A stretch of DNA of 64,000 nucleotides from Amyelois transitella (lineage: Eukaryota > Arthropoda > Insecta > Lepidoptera > Pyralidae): NCBI RefSeq assembly GCF_032362555.1, contig NC_083520.1:6014001-6078000 (forward strand), in the 5' to 3' direction. Each line of letters begins with the position of its first letter. The stretch's first letter is position 1. Shown piece by piece: positions 43,124 to 58,913 of this stretch. The translations under genes and the position numbers were made by a program. The notes below the pieces were generated by a model, which had not been told where the DNA came from, ran no database searches, and saw only the letters and a program-made list of their open reading frames with translations.

Positions 43124-46100
43124 TAGCAAAAAAGCAAAAGAATTTACGAGTGCTCAATCCATTGTCACATCGAAAAGCTTATAAGTTTTATAAGATTAAA
43201 TATAATAACTATTTTAAAAGTAATATTTATATTTTTCTGAGTGGCAGCATCACAACAATGCCTTAATAAATTTTAGTATTTCATTCAGTTAGTTATATCT
43301 AAGACTGATGACAAATACGTTAGCGCAAATATCACATCTTGAGAATATACCATATTTGATGAAACATTGCAAAAAGCCCACAATTATTTTTAGTAAATGG
43401 TTCTAACTAATGTTAAGTTAACAATACACTGTTCATCATTTTCGAGTTTTATAAATGTCTTAAAGTCTGATAAACGATACAAAGTTTATCTTTGTCGCAA
43501 AAGTAGAGGTAATACATAGGACTCACTAGTTATACAAACGTAGAACTGTGAAACATACGATGTGTCATTTATTTAGAAATATTCAAGTTTGTTTGTGTTT
43601 ACCACACCGACAGTGGGGAGTGCCGGTTTTCGGCTTTCGACATCTCTGTAATGGTAAATACTTGACAACTCTACGGTTCTATACACACGTGTGAAAAATT
43701 AATGAAGATTGATGAGTGGCGCATTGTTTTTTTTTTGGAAAGGAAACCACTTGTAACAATGGAATGCTTTACCTACAGTGAGCAAAAAAGTGTATAAAAT
43801 TAAAAGTATAAAAATGCCAATTAATGGAAAGGATAATAGTTGCCTTATCCATTTCTATTAAGTATTATGTGTTAAAACCCAAAGACTTTTGTTCTGCATA
43901 CCATAAAGAGCAGACAAAGACAGATACGTATAGTTCGGGTGATGTCATAAGTGCACACATAAAACAGTTTCATTAAAGATAGAACGATGTAATGGATCCG
44001 TAGTCAAAGGTCGTTACACCATGATGTGAGAGTAAAAGAGATTGCTGATACATGATACATGCCGTATGCAGGCTTTGAACGCAATGGAGCGAGGCAGACC
44101 GTTCGGTCAAACCACACTTGGACGCACAGATGAACACCCCAGTAGAACAACGTAAAACTCAAAACTGCCTTTTAGAGAAGGTTTAAGCTTTTAGACTACT
44201 ACGAGTATCTATTATCTCATGGAAAACATAACTTCCCGTAAATAGAATTCAAAATTAATACGGACCTATGTCGTAACAATGTTACATTTATAAGCCCACA
44301 AATATAAGACGAAATTAGTATGGAAATCGAACCACCTAAGAACTCTTCTCAATTTTTCAAATAATTATTTGTAAGTAATTCATGTGTTTTAAGAAAAGGT
44401 ACCTAATAATGTTTTATCTCATTGAATATAGAGAAGTTTTTGACCCTTAGTTCTAATGTCTGCAGATGAAGGTGGCATTGATTGAATAAAATACACTCAT
44501 ACAACATGATGCTGGGATAGGTAAATCGTAAGGGGTTACTAAAGTCACAAATCCGACAAGACCGGTGTATTTCTATATGAGTTTAGGTATCAAGCTACTT
44601 CTTTGAAAGACAATATTCCTTTCTTCTTAATTGTTGCTCGTTTTATAGATGTTTTCACCAGTGTTGCGTTTCAGATGTTGTAAAGTTTAAACAAAGACTG
44701 TAATTTTTGCGGTTTGGGCCAATATGTTTCGAGAATAACCAAAAAAAATAAGAGGACAACTGTTTTGTATTGAATTTGATTGCGCCAATTACTGCACGTC
44801 CCACAGAGAACTGAAGAGTACTTACATATACGTGAATTTGATACGCGTGACAACCTAGACATGAGATCAATAATGATAGTTTCGAGGACATAACTGTTGG
44901 AATCATAACAGCAATCTTGAGAATATTTGATGCTTTCAACTTGGGTGAACTTTCACAGAAAATAATGACAAAGCAAAATGCCTTTTTCCTCACTGTGGTT
45001 CCACCACAGCTTCATGATTTGACATTATACGTCACAGTCATTAATCATTATAACTGAGAAAAAGGGATAATCACATGCGGATCTTAAATATAGCTTACAA
45101 TGGTTTATAACATTAAACAAGGGAAATGAAAGCGGGTGGAAGTGACAAGTCAACAAAAAACAAACCAGTCGAGTTTATGACCTATTATTTCAGAAACGAG
45201 GTTTTGACGTAACTGAGTCTCATAACAACAGACGGAGTGAAGTCCAGACGATTAAGACAATAGGCTAGTTTCACAATGAACCCGTCGCAGCCAAATCAAG
45301 CTCAGATATCAGTCATTATGCAATGGAAAACAAAGATACAATACAAACACAGACAGCGAAAGATGTTATTCAGGGGCTGACGTTCACTTTTTACTCCTCT
45401 ACGTGCAAATAAATTCGTTGAATGTTATAGCAAAACATATAAATCACCAATATAATATGTAAAAAAATCAAAACGCCTATTCTAAAAATTAAGCAGTCTG
45501 TATTTTAACTTTCATGATTTATAGGTAGTTTATTCGTGCTTTACTAACGGTGACAAGCCTAAGTCGAGTCCAAATAGGTTTTCATTTGGAAAAAGTACTT
45601 TTACACCTTGTGTAGGTAGGTATGTACACTGGCAGTTGTAATTAAAAGTAGTTGGCGTAATAAGTAACTATTATTAGCGGTAGCGTCGTTTATCAAATGG
45701 CAGCATTGACTTTTAAATTGCATGCTTTTATCACGTAAGTACTCAAATATACTTATTATCTATTTCGTCGTGTGAAATTAATACTGTCATCGTCTGTTAC
45801 AATAGCAATGTCGTAAATAGATGTCAATAATACGTACACATCAGCCTGATATGCTGTTATTATGCAAAATAAGCAAATTAATGAAAGCACTTCGCAGTAA
45901 ACGATGCCAGTAGTTAAAGATAATCCTCGGGCGGTGAATAACTGTCTTTAATTAAACTGTTCCAGTGATTGACCAGTCGCTATCTTGTGTCGTGCGATCT
46001 TTATTGGCCATTCACGATTTAAAATATAAATGCGAGATGTAATCACAAGCATTTCACGTCAAGGCACTCCTCAGGGGCAACATTTAGCATTATATAAAAA

Positions 46101-46404
46101 TGAAATCATAAATAATTTGAAATCTGAATCACTTCTAGCGTATTAATATAGTTCTATCTTATAGATAAAGTAGGGTTACCCAATCCTAGATCCTGGTTAT
46201 AGGCACACTTAAAGGGCTCCTACAACGGTAAGCAACCGCGTCTGGCGCCAGGATGATTATGAACAAATACGACGACGACGGGCGACCATAAACGTCGGAC
46301 CATTGATGTAGGACGTAAACAAATAAAAATAGCGTATATGCGAACACTCCTGTCTATTGTAGTTTTATTATACATATGTAAGAGCTATCCAGATGATTGC
46401 ATTT

Positions 46405-46449
46405 CGTAAAATTCAGTCAAGCACACAGGGTGCTTGACTGAATTTTACG
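46405..46449. repeat. Perfect 20-bp inverted repeat with a 5-nt loop
   Basis: Arms 46405-46424 and 46430-46449 are exact reverse complements around ACAGG. It is intergenic. Confidence 0.95.
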
Positions 46450-47657
46450 CTTTCCGACTTAGGTGTGCCTCATAGCCTTCGTTATCGAAACAAAAAGCAA
46501 CAGGTGTGGAACATGCATAGTGACGTGGGTGGTCGATAAACCTTCAAGGTTCGTGCTGCCGTTATAAAATTTGGCAATGCTGATAATAAATAATAAACTC
46601 TTTACTCAAATAATGTAGTTATCCCGTTGTATTCAGACACATTACTTAGTTAAAAAAAAATAAATAAATATAGACAACCTCTTATCGAAGCCCGTTATTA
46701 TTTCTTGCAAAATCATCATAATATTTAAAGCAAAGTGTCGTCTATAAAAGTGGATAATGCAAACGTCAAAAAATTCATTGTTTTGTATGTAAATGTGATT
46801 TCGATATTCTCGAAGGATTTTCCATTGTAAAGTCGACGACAAAGACGGATGACCGACCAGCGTATTTTAATTATCATGTATGTTTATGCAAATTGCTGTA
46901 CTGTAGCGTCTTATTTTTATTTTGGATATGTGCTGTTCTGCAGATGGCTAAGTAATTCAGGCAAATCAATAGAAAAAATCGTTATATATAGACTAGAGTT
47001 TGGGCAAGGATAAAAGCTTTTATTGCGAAAAAATGCTTCAATGACTGAAATATGGAATGAAAGTTCGTAATTATAACTAAATTTTTCAAAATTAAGAAGT
47101 CGAGAGTAAAACCGCGACGATTCTCCTTTTTACATAAACTAGTACAAATACAAAAAACGACTGGCAAATGATTGATGTTGATGATCCCAATTTCCTATTG
47201 ATCGCTAATGTTACAGCGCGGTTTATTTATGTAAGTAGGTCGGCACATTTTGCGTAATTACGCAATTTTATTACAGTTACATTTCATGAGATTACGAATA
47301 TGATTAATATAATGCGTCTGTTTTTCTACATACTAGAACGCGAAGATCGCCTTTGCAATAATTTTTAGTTTTGAAATAATTCAATTAATAACGATGAATA
47401 ATAATTGACAAATCGTCATGTAAGACAAAAATTTAATACACTTTATACTTTTTAATGCCATGCTAAAACAAGGGACAAAATAGGCGAGTGTTGATTACAC
47501 ACTAAATCAGTTGAATTACCTACTGAAACCATCAATAAAACAATGCAAATAGCAGCAAGGAGTCAACGCACTTTCAATTAGAAAACGAGAACAAATTGTT
47601 ATCATTAATATGACGACGATACTTTAACTCTTCTTCGAGTTCAATTGTCATAAATAT

Positions 47658-47852
47658 ACATACTTATAATCACGCCTATATCCATTGCAGAGTAGACAGA
47701 GCCAACAGTCTTGAAAAGACTAATAGGCCACGTTCAGCTGTTTGGCTTAATGATAGAATTGAGGTAAATCCTAAGTTAATAAGCCTTTTCCTTAGTCGCC
47801 TCTTTCGACATCTATGAACGATATGGAGTGGTCCTATGCTTTTTTATTTGGA
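47658..47852 (-). mobile_element. GCCGTGTGG-type SINE-like repeat, nearly full
   Basis: On the plus strand it runs from ATACATACTTATAATCACGC to GGAGTGGTCCTATGCTTTTT. An internal deletion removes the TTGCTAGCCCATCGCC block. Confidence 0.75.
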
Positions 47853-49394
47853 TATAAATAAATTACAATTTCAAACATTACTTTTATATACTAAAAAGGA
47901 ATCTACGGATTCTTAACCTGTTCGATTGTGTGTTATACCTTCTCCGAAATATGATAAAATTCTTTAAAACATGTTTGACGTGAACCAGATCCTAGATAGG
48001 TAAGTCGAAACGAAGCGTTAAATAACTATCATGTCATGCATTTCGTACTATTTGTAGGTCTTCTACAACTGCCATAAAAATTAGCAACTCCATATATATA
48101 TACATTTTCTAATTTTTTTCTGAAATTGAATATTCAGTTGAATCCGACGATATTTGACCCTTTCCGTTGTGACTTGGTTGGTGGCTTGTATGGAAGATAG
48201 GATTATAGATGCCGTTATATTTACTTACGAAAGACAAAAGTTTAGCATTTTCAAGTACCTACTCATCCAAGTTGCTTTAACGAGATGATAATATTATCGA
48301 TGACCACTATTTAAATGCTTTTGAAATAACTTAGCCACGTGTGGGCGACACTTTGATCCTACACACGAAATATTTGACGACGACCGTGTAGTGATTTGAA
48401 TGGTTATTTTATTACTCCGAAACAAGATTTAAGATATTAAAATACAAATTGGGAAAATAATTCGAGATTTATTCTCTCATATGTATTTGCGTATTCCCAG
48501 TTGCAAATGCCTCTAAATGCTGCAAAACCTGAGGTCGCTAGTATAAGCTTATCCTTATTTCACCCCTTTATTCATAAGAAGAAAAGAAACTAAGTAGTTT
48601 TAGTTGCTGTGTTGGTTTGGTAAACACAAAAAAAAATCAAAATAACATTTATTTGAACAAGTTATACTTATAACATAATAGTCTTTATTAGTAAAAGAGC
48701 TGCGGATAATTACAATTTTATTTGCACAAAGAAAAGTTAGGAGTGCAAATACTATTTACCAACAATAATAGGGTCTCCGGACGTATTCATATCATTATTT
48801 GGTTGGGCTTTCACTAAATGACTTGATGTTTTTCTTTATTATGAAGTCGTTGCAAAAACCTACAGATGAGTTTGCTAAAATGTATCAATACCTATCGAAA
48901 TATTGAATTAAACTCGGTTATCTTTTACAACTGATTTTTTTTAAGAAGAGTGATGATCTTTATAGATTAAATCAAAAGAGTTGAGATATCGTCCATTAAA
49001 ATAAAATTGACATTATTTACAACAATAAAGCAAGTTACTAAAAACATGCCCAAAATATGAAAGCAAATTGAAAGTCTTCGGCTTCGCCATGACAAGCATA
49101 ATTTGTATTACGAAAATAAGCGTTAATAAAAACAAGATATTAGATCGACGATAAACTGAGTACAATATGGTTAGGAGATTTGTTATACAAGTAAAAGTAA
49201 TTATGCTGTCATTGAAGACGTGATACCGATGAAGATTAAAGCTTATGCAAAATTGTGATTGGAAAAAGAAAAACACAAAGCACAATATCATATCATGTTG
49301 AAAATTGAAAGTTATTCTCGGACCGCTCATCAAATTGTTATTGGAACTAATACATCTGTGTAGATACTTTCTTCACCACAGTAACTCACCGTGC

Positions 49395-49625
49395 TGTAGA
49401 TATGGTTCCCGGCACCAATAAAAAAGAATAAGACCATTCCATATCGTTCCCATGAATGTCGAAAAAGACGACTAAACAATATAGGCTTATAAACTTGGGA
49501 TGCTTCTATTTAATTTGAATCTCAATTCTATCATTAAGCCAAACAGCTGAATGTGGACTATCAGTGTTTTCAAGACTGTTGACTCTGTCTACCCCGAAAG
49601 GGATAGAGACGTGATTTGATATGTA
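49395..49625 (+). mobile_element. GCCGTGTGG-type SINE-like repeat, nearly full
   Basis: Reads GGTTCCCGGCACCAATAAAA at the front and GGGATAGAGACGTGATTTG, then TATGTAAGTATGTG, at the tail. The GGCGATGGGCTAGC block is deleted. Confidence 0.8.
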
Positions 49626-49921
49626 AGTATGTGTGTAACTCAACATAAGACGAACTCAAACATTTTCTCTTACTTGAGATTCAGTTTACAATGCACGACG
49701 ATAACATCAGTAAGAAACGTTTTGACCATGGATGTTCGTTTGCAACAACCAAGTCTGCCATAAAAGAGGATAGTTATGTCAGCGATGCACGTTTTGAATT
49801 AAACCGATCTTTAGTAAATTGTATCGTTAGTACCTACACCGTCATTTAATTATGAAATCCATAGTTTTACAATAACAGGTTTAGGGATAAGCGTTCCCTT
49901 TACTTTTCGGAAAGTTTCTCA

Positions 49922-50008
49922 TGGAATAGATGAACCTAGCCTTTCAATCTTTTCAAGACGGTTGGCTTTGTCTAGCCCACAAGGCATACAGACGTGATTA
50001 TATGTATG
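49922..50008 (+). mobile_element. GCCGTGTGG-type SINE-like repeat, 3' end only
   Basis: Only the tail third is present, ending CATACAGACGTGATTATATG then TATGCA. It is a strongly 5'-truncated copy. Confidence 0.7.
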
Positions 50009-53000
50009 CAATGCTTCTTCAATTATTGTGAGAAGCACGATCCAATTAGTGTTATATTTACACATGTCTATACAACAGATAACATTATTTTCCGTAGGTT
50101 TAAATGTTAGATTCAAAAATTTTATGAGACATTATTTTTATTTAATGAGCTTATAAACTTTAAGTTAACCTGATTTGTTTAATTTCAATATCGTGTCGTT
50201 CTTTCACATATTTGGTCATAGATGTACAAGATGAGACATGGGTGAGACTCCTTTAATATTAAAAAAGCTAATATGTTTGCCACATTTGTTGTATAATAGA
50301 GCAGTTGTCTGCACCCCTTGAGTTTTTAAATGGATACTCAAAGAATGAACGGTACCTACTTAGGTACCAAGTAGGTACATTAGCTACATTTTCTTGATAA
50401 ATATGGATACGCCGCTAATGCGATAAAAAGTTCAATCTTGTGGGAGATAATTGCATTAATTACCGACCTATGCTCACATCGCACACCATGTTGGTTTTTG
50501 TTACGTTTTCAAGCAGAACGCGAACAAGAAATTGAGTAACGGATGTATCTCAGCAGGTTATTGTTTACCGCTATTGTAGTTAGGTATTCTTAGTATCTGC
50601 GTCCTTAATCAATGGTTAATCTACTTGAACTTCCTATTACCAGAAAAGGGAAGATTACACTTCTATGATAACAAAACAGCCTTTAAAGCTAAGATAGTTA
50701 AATTTTACTTGACCACAAGAGTATATTAACAATTCGGCGTTTTACATAAATGACACAAAAAAAACTCTTCAGACCATATAGCTAAAAAAGCGGATAGACT
50801 GTCTGTCATTAAACTGCAGAGAGATATCTCTATTAATTTTTACCATAATAGAATTGCACCTAAAATTATTTTCAGGCGTTAGATCTACGGTAGCTGTTTA
50901 ATCGTGTAATTACATACGGTTTCAAGGGAACGTCTAATCTTTATGAAACATTATGCTATAGCTATGAGGTGATAATATTTTTAAGATTGAATAAAGCCTC
51001 CTTTATCTAAACACTTCCAAGAAACAGGAAAATAGCCGACATTCGCAGTACTTATTACGTGCCATTGGAATCGACTCCGAAAAGGCAATAAGTGATGCAC
51101 GGCAGACTTGCGATTTACCATTTGTCACGTTTATATGACGTATTTTAAGATACAAAAGTTCATATCATTTCTACTGAATGATAACACTCGAGTGCATTTA
51201 GACTAACGAAGCGTAGTGGATGATTAAGTATTAAAAGTTACAAATCCACTATCTACTGCTTGCTTTGCTGCATGATTTGGCCTATTTCGGACAGTTCAAA
51301 TTCTTCCAGAAGTTTTATCATATTTAATGGAACTTATTCATTCTCATGAGAGATGATTAAAAAAAGCTTTAAGAGGTACAAAACATCACAATGTAAAGCA
51401 GTAGGAATCCTTAGATCTTATTTACAAGACCTAGGAATGGATGGAAGCTGTCGAACTATAAGCATCAAAGCCTGCGATTTAGACAAGTGTGTATGTAATT
51501 TGTGGATGAAACAAACCTTGGTGGATCAGCCAGAGACAGCCTTATCATTACAATTAGTATCAAGTGTGTGTTGTTACTGTCCCCTGCTGGCGAGAATCGC
51601 GTGTTTGTTCTACAATCGCGATCTCGAACCACCTTCAACTCCATGACGCAATCTATTGCGCGCCATTGCATATTTACAGCCTATAGACACGGCGATTAAA
51701 CATTGACTAGCAACAAGGACTAATACATACCTACTAGCAAGCACCATATTTGCTTGCCTAAGTTATGTTGCACCAAGCCATGTTTAAGTGTATGATCCAT
51801 TGTATTTCTAACTAGGAACATGCCTACTAAGTAGGTCCTACCTACATAGTGCATGTCGCCTGTACTTACTGTGACAAATTTTGGATAGATTAAGCTTCCT
51901 CGGTTTTAAATTTGGGGTTTGGAGACTACTATTCTAGGTAGGTAGGGAGGTTCCTAACAAAGTTAGTTCTAGTTAGTCTATATCAAAAAAGATGTAAATA
52001 ATAAAGATGATCCTCAATCCTCATATTACGAAGGTCAGTAGGTACCTAAGAGTAGGTTCATACCTACTTATTAACTAAAATTTATATTTGCTCATAATAC
52101 CTACTATGCTATCTACACTTGGGGTGACTTGGGCAGGTAAAAAAAAAGATCATTTGAATAGCGGAAATAGGTAAGTACTTATGTAAGTATCTATATATCA
52201 AAATAAATAAGTAGTAAGTACACAAGTAAATTATCTGTCGAATCAAAGTCAAGAATTAAAGTCATGGGTGGACAGAACAAAGTACCTAATGAATATATAC
52301 CGAAATCCTTAACAAATTAATTATAAAAATAAAGGTGTGCCGAAAAACAATAGCAGTAAATATTACAGGTAGGGACCTACCTTCTTTTAAACCTTATATC
52401 AAATTCATTAACTTCGTTCCCTCAAGATAATATTTATAAAAATAGTGACGGAGGCGAGGAAGAGCCTCATCAGGTCCTTCTTCAAGGACTCGAGGTCGAG
52501 TCGAGGAATAAACCTGTTAGATTTTCAATGTGTTTTTGAATAAAGGCGCGTAGTAACGAAATGTTTCACAAAGAAAAAAATGTATATCATTTAAAATAAT
52601 ATTTAACAGAACTTACCTTCATAAATCTCCATGTCGATCCCGGCCAAAAAAATGAAAAGTTATTCTAAAATAAAAACGTTTCTATGACGACGCATGACAG
52701 CAAACTCTAATCAGAATCCTATTGGGTGAAAAAAAGCTCATAATTTCAAGAGCAACACAGCGCAGCACAGATAATAAATTGTGCTTTTATTTAAGGCATC
52801 CATACATGTACGCATTTGTAGTTAGCTTAATAGTAAAAAAGGTGATTGGTTTCAAACAAAGCTCATATGAAATATCGTTGATTAAAAATGTTAGTAAATA
52901 TTTACAAATTTTTACATACAATTTTGTATAACCAAAGTTACTCTTGTTGTTTATAATACAACCACGTCATTAGAATATACGTAAATTTTAACATGTCAGT

Positions 53001-53293
53001 CAGAGTCAAAAACGTTAGTACAAAAAGAGATATTTCTTTTGATTTCAACATTCATTTTAAATTAAGTTATCAAACACCATTTACAAATCACAAGCAGTTA
53101 TATAAAAATTTGTGCGTCGCAGTGAACATATTCGGATTTTTATGCTCAGATCATTAGCTTAGCTGATAAAAAAAAATTGGAGGAACGAAACGTTGACGAA
53201 TGGTTGTCGGTTTTTATTTCGGCACAATTTCTTGTTAATTTTCCTCAATATTGGCGTTCTTTTCATAATTCATTTAGTGCAATAAATAGAATA

Positions 53294-54586
<1,293 letters not shown>

Positions 54587-56052
54587 GACATGTCATAGTT
54601 GGTATTCAGAGGGGATCTACACATAATACATTCCCATGACAAACGACATCTAACATCGTGAATGTTGTTCAAGCTATATAAAACCAAGAGACTATGAAAA
54701 TTTATATGTAATTTATATTAATTAGGGTAAATAAGGTGTATTTTCATCCACATTAAGTGAACTTGTCAGACATAACAATTTACATTAGTATTAAATTTTT
54801 TGTCTTTCTCTTTAACTTTTATATTATTTGTAAGGATTTCTTTTTTCATTTTGATTCATTCCATATTTTTTAAAGTTATTCTGATTTTGTTCATGAATAG
54901 TTTATCAATTGATTTGTACCAATTGCATTCAAAACATAGATTTAATTGTTCTTATTGAGTAATACATTTATATAGTGTGATAGTAATTGTTTATATATTT
55001 TGTAAATTAAAAATTCGATGCTTAATTACAGTATAATCTCTGCACAATTATTTAAAATCGCATGCTTTTACCGAATTGCGAAATATTTGAGGCTGGCATT
55101 ACTAAACAATTTTCTTGCTACTATCCTACATGTTTATACATTAGTAATCGAAGACACCACCTTTTATACAGTATGAACTGCCTAATATAAATTTACCTAC
55201 AAATAAATGCTGTGCTGGAGTAATGTAGATAATTCGATTCTACAAATTTTCCCTTTAAGTTTCAAAGCTCTTATCATAATAGTGACAATAATAATTTCAC
55301 ATACCATAGATAAATAATTGCAAATGTTTATATCCTTCAGTGTTAGGTGTATAAGTAAATGTGACTCTGTTGCACATTTCTTCCGATTTAATTTTTATTT
55401 TAAATTAATAAATCTTGAAAGAGATTTGTGCAACTAAGTAGCACAAAATGCCTTTTGTATTCATGAAAAGTTGCCACTTTTGATGTAATCTAATATAACC
55501 TTTTATTAAACTCTCAGACTCTGGTGGATGGGTATATTGTCTGTAATGAGTAAAAACTATGAAAACGTCTTCCCCATAGGATGCACTTAAAAATACGGAG
55601 AGCGGATGAGTAGCCATCTAGATAATTCTTACTTGATTTTTCCTAAGGTTGCAATATAATATAATGTATATAATGAATAAAATGTCCCATTGGCCAAACA
55701 TTGTAACGTTTTAAATTTCTATCTTGATTAAATATGCTATATAAAGATATTGGTAAGATTAGTGGCAAATAAAATTGTAGCTGTAATTATCAAAGATTTT
55801 TATTTACATCAAAATGCAATAATGGCAAATTAATTCGGTTCATAAGTTAACAAAACAAAAATCAATCTTAGCAATAGATAGTGCATTAAATTATTTGTAA
55901 ATATAGATATATTGTCATACTGCATAAACATACATACCTAGCTAGTAAAAACATAAAAGTGAGTAACTACCTTACAAAAATATGGCGATATTATAAAACT
56001 TTTCTATGCTTGTATCGTGGAGAGTTTTCTGATGTTTCCAATTTTTATTTAC
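54587..56052. other. Convergent 3' UTR region between ARF4 and ECHDC3
   Basis: No coding exon is seen. The two genes run towards each other, so this AT-rich stretch should be mostly the ARF 3' UTR on the left and the ECHDC3 3' UTR on the right. Several AATAAA-like strings occur, and I cannot choose among them. Confidence 0.5.
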
Positions 56053-58468
56053 CTATTTGTGACTCCAATTTGCATTCCGTTTTTCAACAAAACTCCGAAT
56101 TCCTTCTTGACCATCATCAATATTGATATTTTGTACCATAGTGTCTTCACCCAACTTATACGCTTCGAGCAGATCTAAATCAATTTGCTTGTAAAAAAAT
56201 TGTTTCCCAAGAGTGATGACTCTACGACTTTTTAGTTTTATTTTTTCAACAATTTCATTAACTTCGCGATCTAGTTGGTCTGCAGGAACTAATTTTGTGA
56301 CTAAACCACTTTCGTACGCCTCTCGTGCTGTGATTGGTTCCCCTGTTTAAAAAAAAACTTTTGTCCATTTCTTAATGAAAAAGAAGGCAAGCATTTTAAT
56401 TAATATAAGTTGCTTTTGAAAAATAAGGGTAGTATGTGAAAATAATTTGTTATAATATAATAGTATAGAAACCTGTAAAAAGCATGTAAGTAGCTCGCGA
56501 TTTGGGCATACACCGCCCTATCGCAATCCCTGGTGTTGAACAAAATATCCCAAAATTTGCTCTGAAAAAAAAATATTTAAGTGATTAATGGTAAGCATAG
56601 GCGCTTCACTAGGGTACGCTGCTACAAGCGAATGTCACAGTGCAACCTGAGACCGTAGATATCTAAAATTATTTATTGTAAAAATAGTTCTTCCTACAAT
56701 ATCGTAAATAACATTGTTCATGGTTATACATGTAGGTATGTATAAATCCAGTTTTCTGAATGTGCCCTCTCGATATTTAAACTTGTGAAGATAACTTGGA
56801 AAAAGAGTCAATGGCCTAGGTAGGGTTCGACCCTATGATTGTTTATTTACCCCGGTGTAGAGAATTTGCTTGTGTCCGAACAAACTATCATGTCGCATGT
56901 CGCGACTAATTGGCATCCAGCCGCTGTAGCGAAACCGTTTACCTAAAACAAATTAAGTCAGTACATAGGTAGTTTATATTTATATAAAACTTAGGACGAA
57001 CGAGACGCCAGTCGCTAATACAGACGTTTTAGATGAATTTATTATTTATTGGATGTAACTATGTCATAAACAAGTGAAGCCGCAAGCGGAAGCTAGTTTA
57101 AAACAATTTAATTACCTTAGCTATAACGGGCACAGGGCTTTGTATTATAGACTTCATCAGTTCTGTGGCTTTTTGGAAAACCAACTTGTGTTGTTCTAAA
57201 CCTGTGGAGGATTGCTGAAAATTATCGAAAAAGAAACATTATGTCAAAAAGCGCACATCGCAGTGTGTTCGACATTCATTAGACTTTTAAATTGTTAATA
57301 TTTGATAAGCTCTTCCTTCGCCGATAGGAATAAGTAATTATGTTATAAACACTTCACATAGGTACTAACCAACTCTTTTAAATTGTGACCTGCAGAAAAC
57401 ACATTGCCTTTAGCACTCAAAACTATAGCCCTCAATGTTATATCATCTTTATTTCTGTTGATTGCTTCGGTAAGGTCGCTCATCATGTCCAGGGATAGTG
57501 AATTTCTAAAAAAATAGTTTTTTTGGTAACTAATTACTCAAGTAATAGTACCTATAGATATCTATATGAAGGGTGGTATATTCGCCCCATGAAACATGGA
57601 ACTACCTACTCCCATGAGTATGAAACTAACTCCCATCCCACTAGTTTCATGGGACTACAGGAACAGAAAAAGTGCCGCTTGTCTCACCATGGGGGATTTG
57701 AGGTTTGGTATTTGAGGAGACGTCACCGTACACAATACCAGAAAGTTCTTAACACCTAATCAGAATAAAATACACCTTCCACTAAAGTACTCTTTACGTT
57801 TAAAGTACTCTTAACATAAAGTTACATCCTCGATTTTATCAAGGTACGTTCGTCTAGGCACTCGGCAAGAGCATTGGTGGTCGGCGGAATCACTTCGTGT
57901 GAAAACCTGACTCACCCAATCTAGGATCCATGGTCAAAGGCATTCCCCAGGCTCCTCCTCCAGAGTGGTGAGGATACAACTGGGAATAAATCCAGGAGGG
58001 AGAATACGTCGTCCAGGCATTCCACTTTCAACGTTCAACCATCATCATCACGCATTTACCTATGAAAGTCTTACAAAGAATACAAACTTTGTCTTTTCAT
58101 GGTTCAAAGTAATTTCCCGGGTTCCATTGGTTTCTGTTGTCGAAACATATTGGCTGTTTTTTCGAGTAAATATTGGCAATGACCTTGAATATTTTGTCTG
58201 AAAACATAAATTAGGTACTAATTTCAAGAAATCTGATTAACCTCAAATTATACCTACAACATCCCTAATTATGAAAATAAAAACAAATAATTAAAACACG
58301 CCCATTGCAACCCTTTTATTGGTAAACATTAAGGCTATTTGATTTTGGTCTATTTTAGGGTTGCTACCTATTATTTGGAGTAAATCCTCGAAGTAAAAGC
58401 ATTTTCTAATATATAAATAATAATATGAACTTCATGAATTGGACACTTACCAGCGTCGCAGCAAACAT
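56053..58468 (-). CDS. ECHDC3: Enoyl-CoA hydratase domain-containing protein 3, mitochondrial
   Basis: Crotonase-fold protein of mitochondria; the substrate is not firmly established in the family. Seven exons in coding order: 58451-58468, 58088-58197, 57370-57505, 57116-57214, 56851-56942, 56473-56561 and 56053-56342. All phases join and give 277 residues. The N-terminus [16 protein letters not shown] is basic and lacks acids, as expected for mitochondrial import. Family-typical blocks: [29 protein letters not shown] (first oxyanion-hole region), [51 protein letters not shown] and the C-terminal DGQEGIRSF. The ending [10 protein letters not shown] aligns closely with vertebrate ECHDC3. The first two exons are short and less certain. 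The upstream neighbour DHX36 ends only about 445 bp away on the same strand. Confidence 0.92.
57840..58035. repeat. Possible dispersed repeat in ECHDC3 intron
   Basis: A stretch of higher GC containing ACCCAATCTAGGATCC and CAGGCTCCTCC resembles 46170-46290 (ACCCAATCCTAGATCC, GGGCTCCT). The resemblance covers only short blocks, so common descent is a weak inference. It overlaps the intron just before exon 2. Confidence 0.3.
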
Positions 58469-58913
58469 GCTTACTTTCTTTAACTTACCTACTTAATTTT
58501 AGCTAACAAAAATTCTTATCACTTCATATCAAAGAAGTTTACTTATATCAAAACAAGTTGATGTCAAATAAAGTTCAGGGTTGCCAGTGGTCGATATTTC
58601 TACTTTTTAGAATAAAACCACTAAATATGTTTAGGCATTTATTAAATATTTATGTAAACAGCTGTTTTATTGATATTGTAGAGTAAATACGAAAAGGGCG
58701 TAAACAGGTAGGCGTAATCTGATTTTCTTAAATATATAAAAAGTACACTGATCTGAAATATCAACGCACAGCCCGAGCCGCTAGGTCTAGAGGTTTAAAA
58801 TTTGACATGTAGGTTTGGCTGTGGTGTAGGGGTGCACTAAGAGAGGATTTCCTGTAACATCCGTGTGAGCGAGATTTTCTTTTTTATCGGGCGGAGCCAT
58901 GGGCGTTAGTTGT

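Larger units (their letters stand above)
43124..53293. other. Intergenic region, repeats but no supported gene
   Basis: About 10 kb between the ZC2HC1 gene and the ARF gene. It holds SINE-like copies at 47660-47850, 49400-49622 and 49925-50005, a probable copy of a different repeat at 46170-46290, and a perfect inverted repeat at 46405-46449. A more GC-rich patch at 51350-51700 and another at 52440-52510 have no recognisable coding content. The ARF promoter and 5' UTR must lie near the right end. Confidence 0.5.

Noticed and set aside
44655-44993. 112-codon minus-strand frame
   Set aside because: No recognisable domain, poor composition for a protein, and no neighbouring exons.
51353-51699. 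Overlapping frames of 65-97 codons in a GC-richer patch
   Set aside because: Three frames on both strands are open at once, which reflects composition. No motif or splice context was found.
53177-53293. N-terminal extension of the ARF frame
   Set aside because: The frame is open but contains no ATG before 53294. ARFs need Gly2 right after the initiator Met for myristoylation.
57580-57660. CCCATGAAAC / GTTTCATGGG inverted repeat
   Set aside because: Arms are about 10 bp with a long spacer, within what chance gives in 64 kb.
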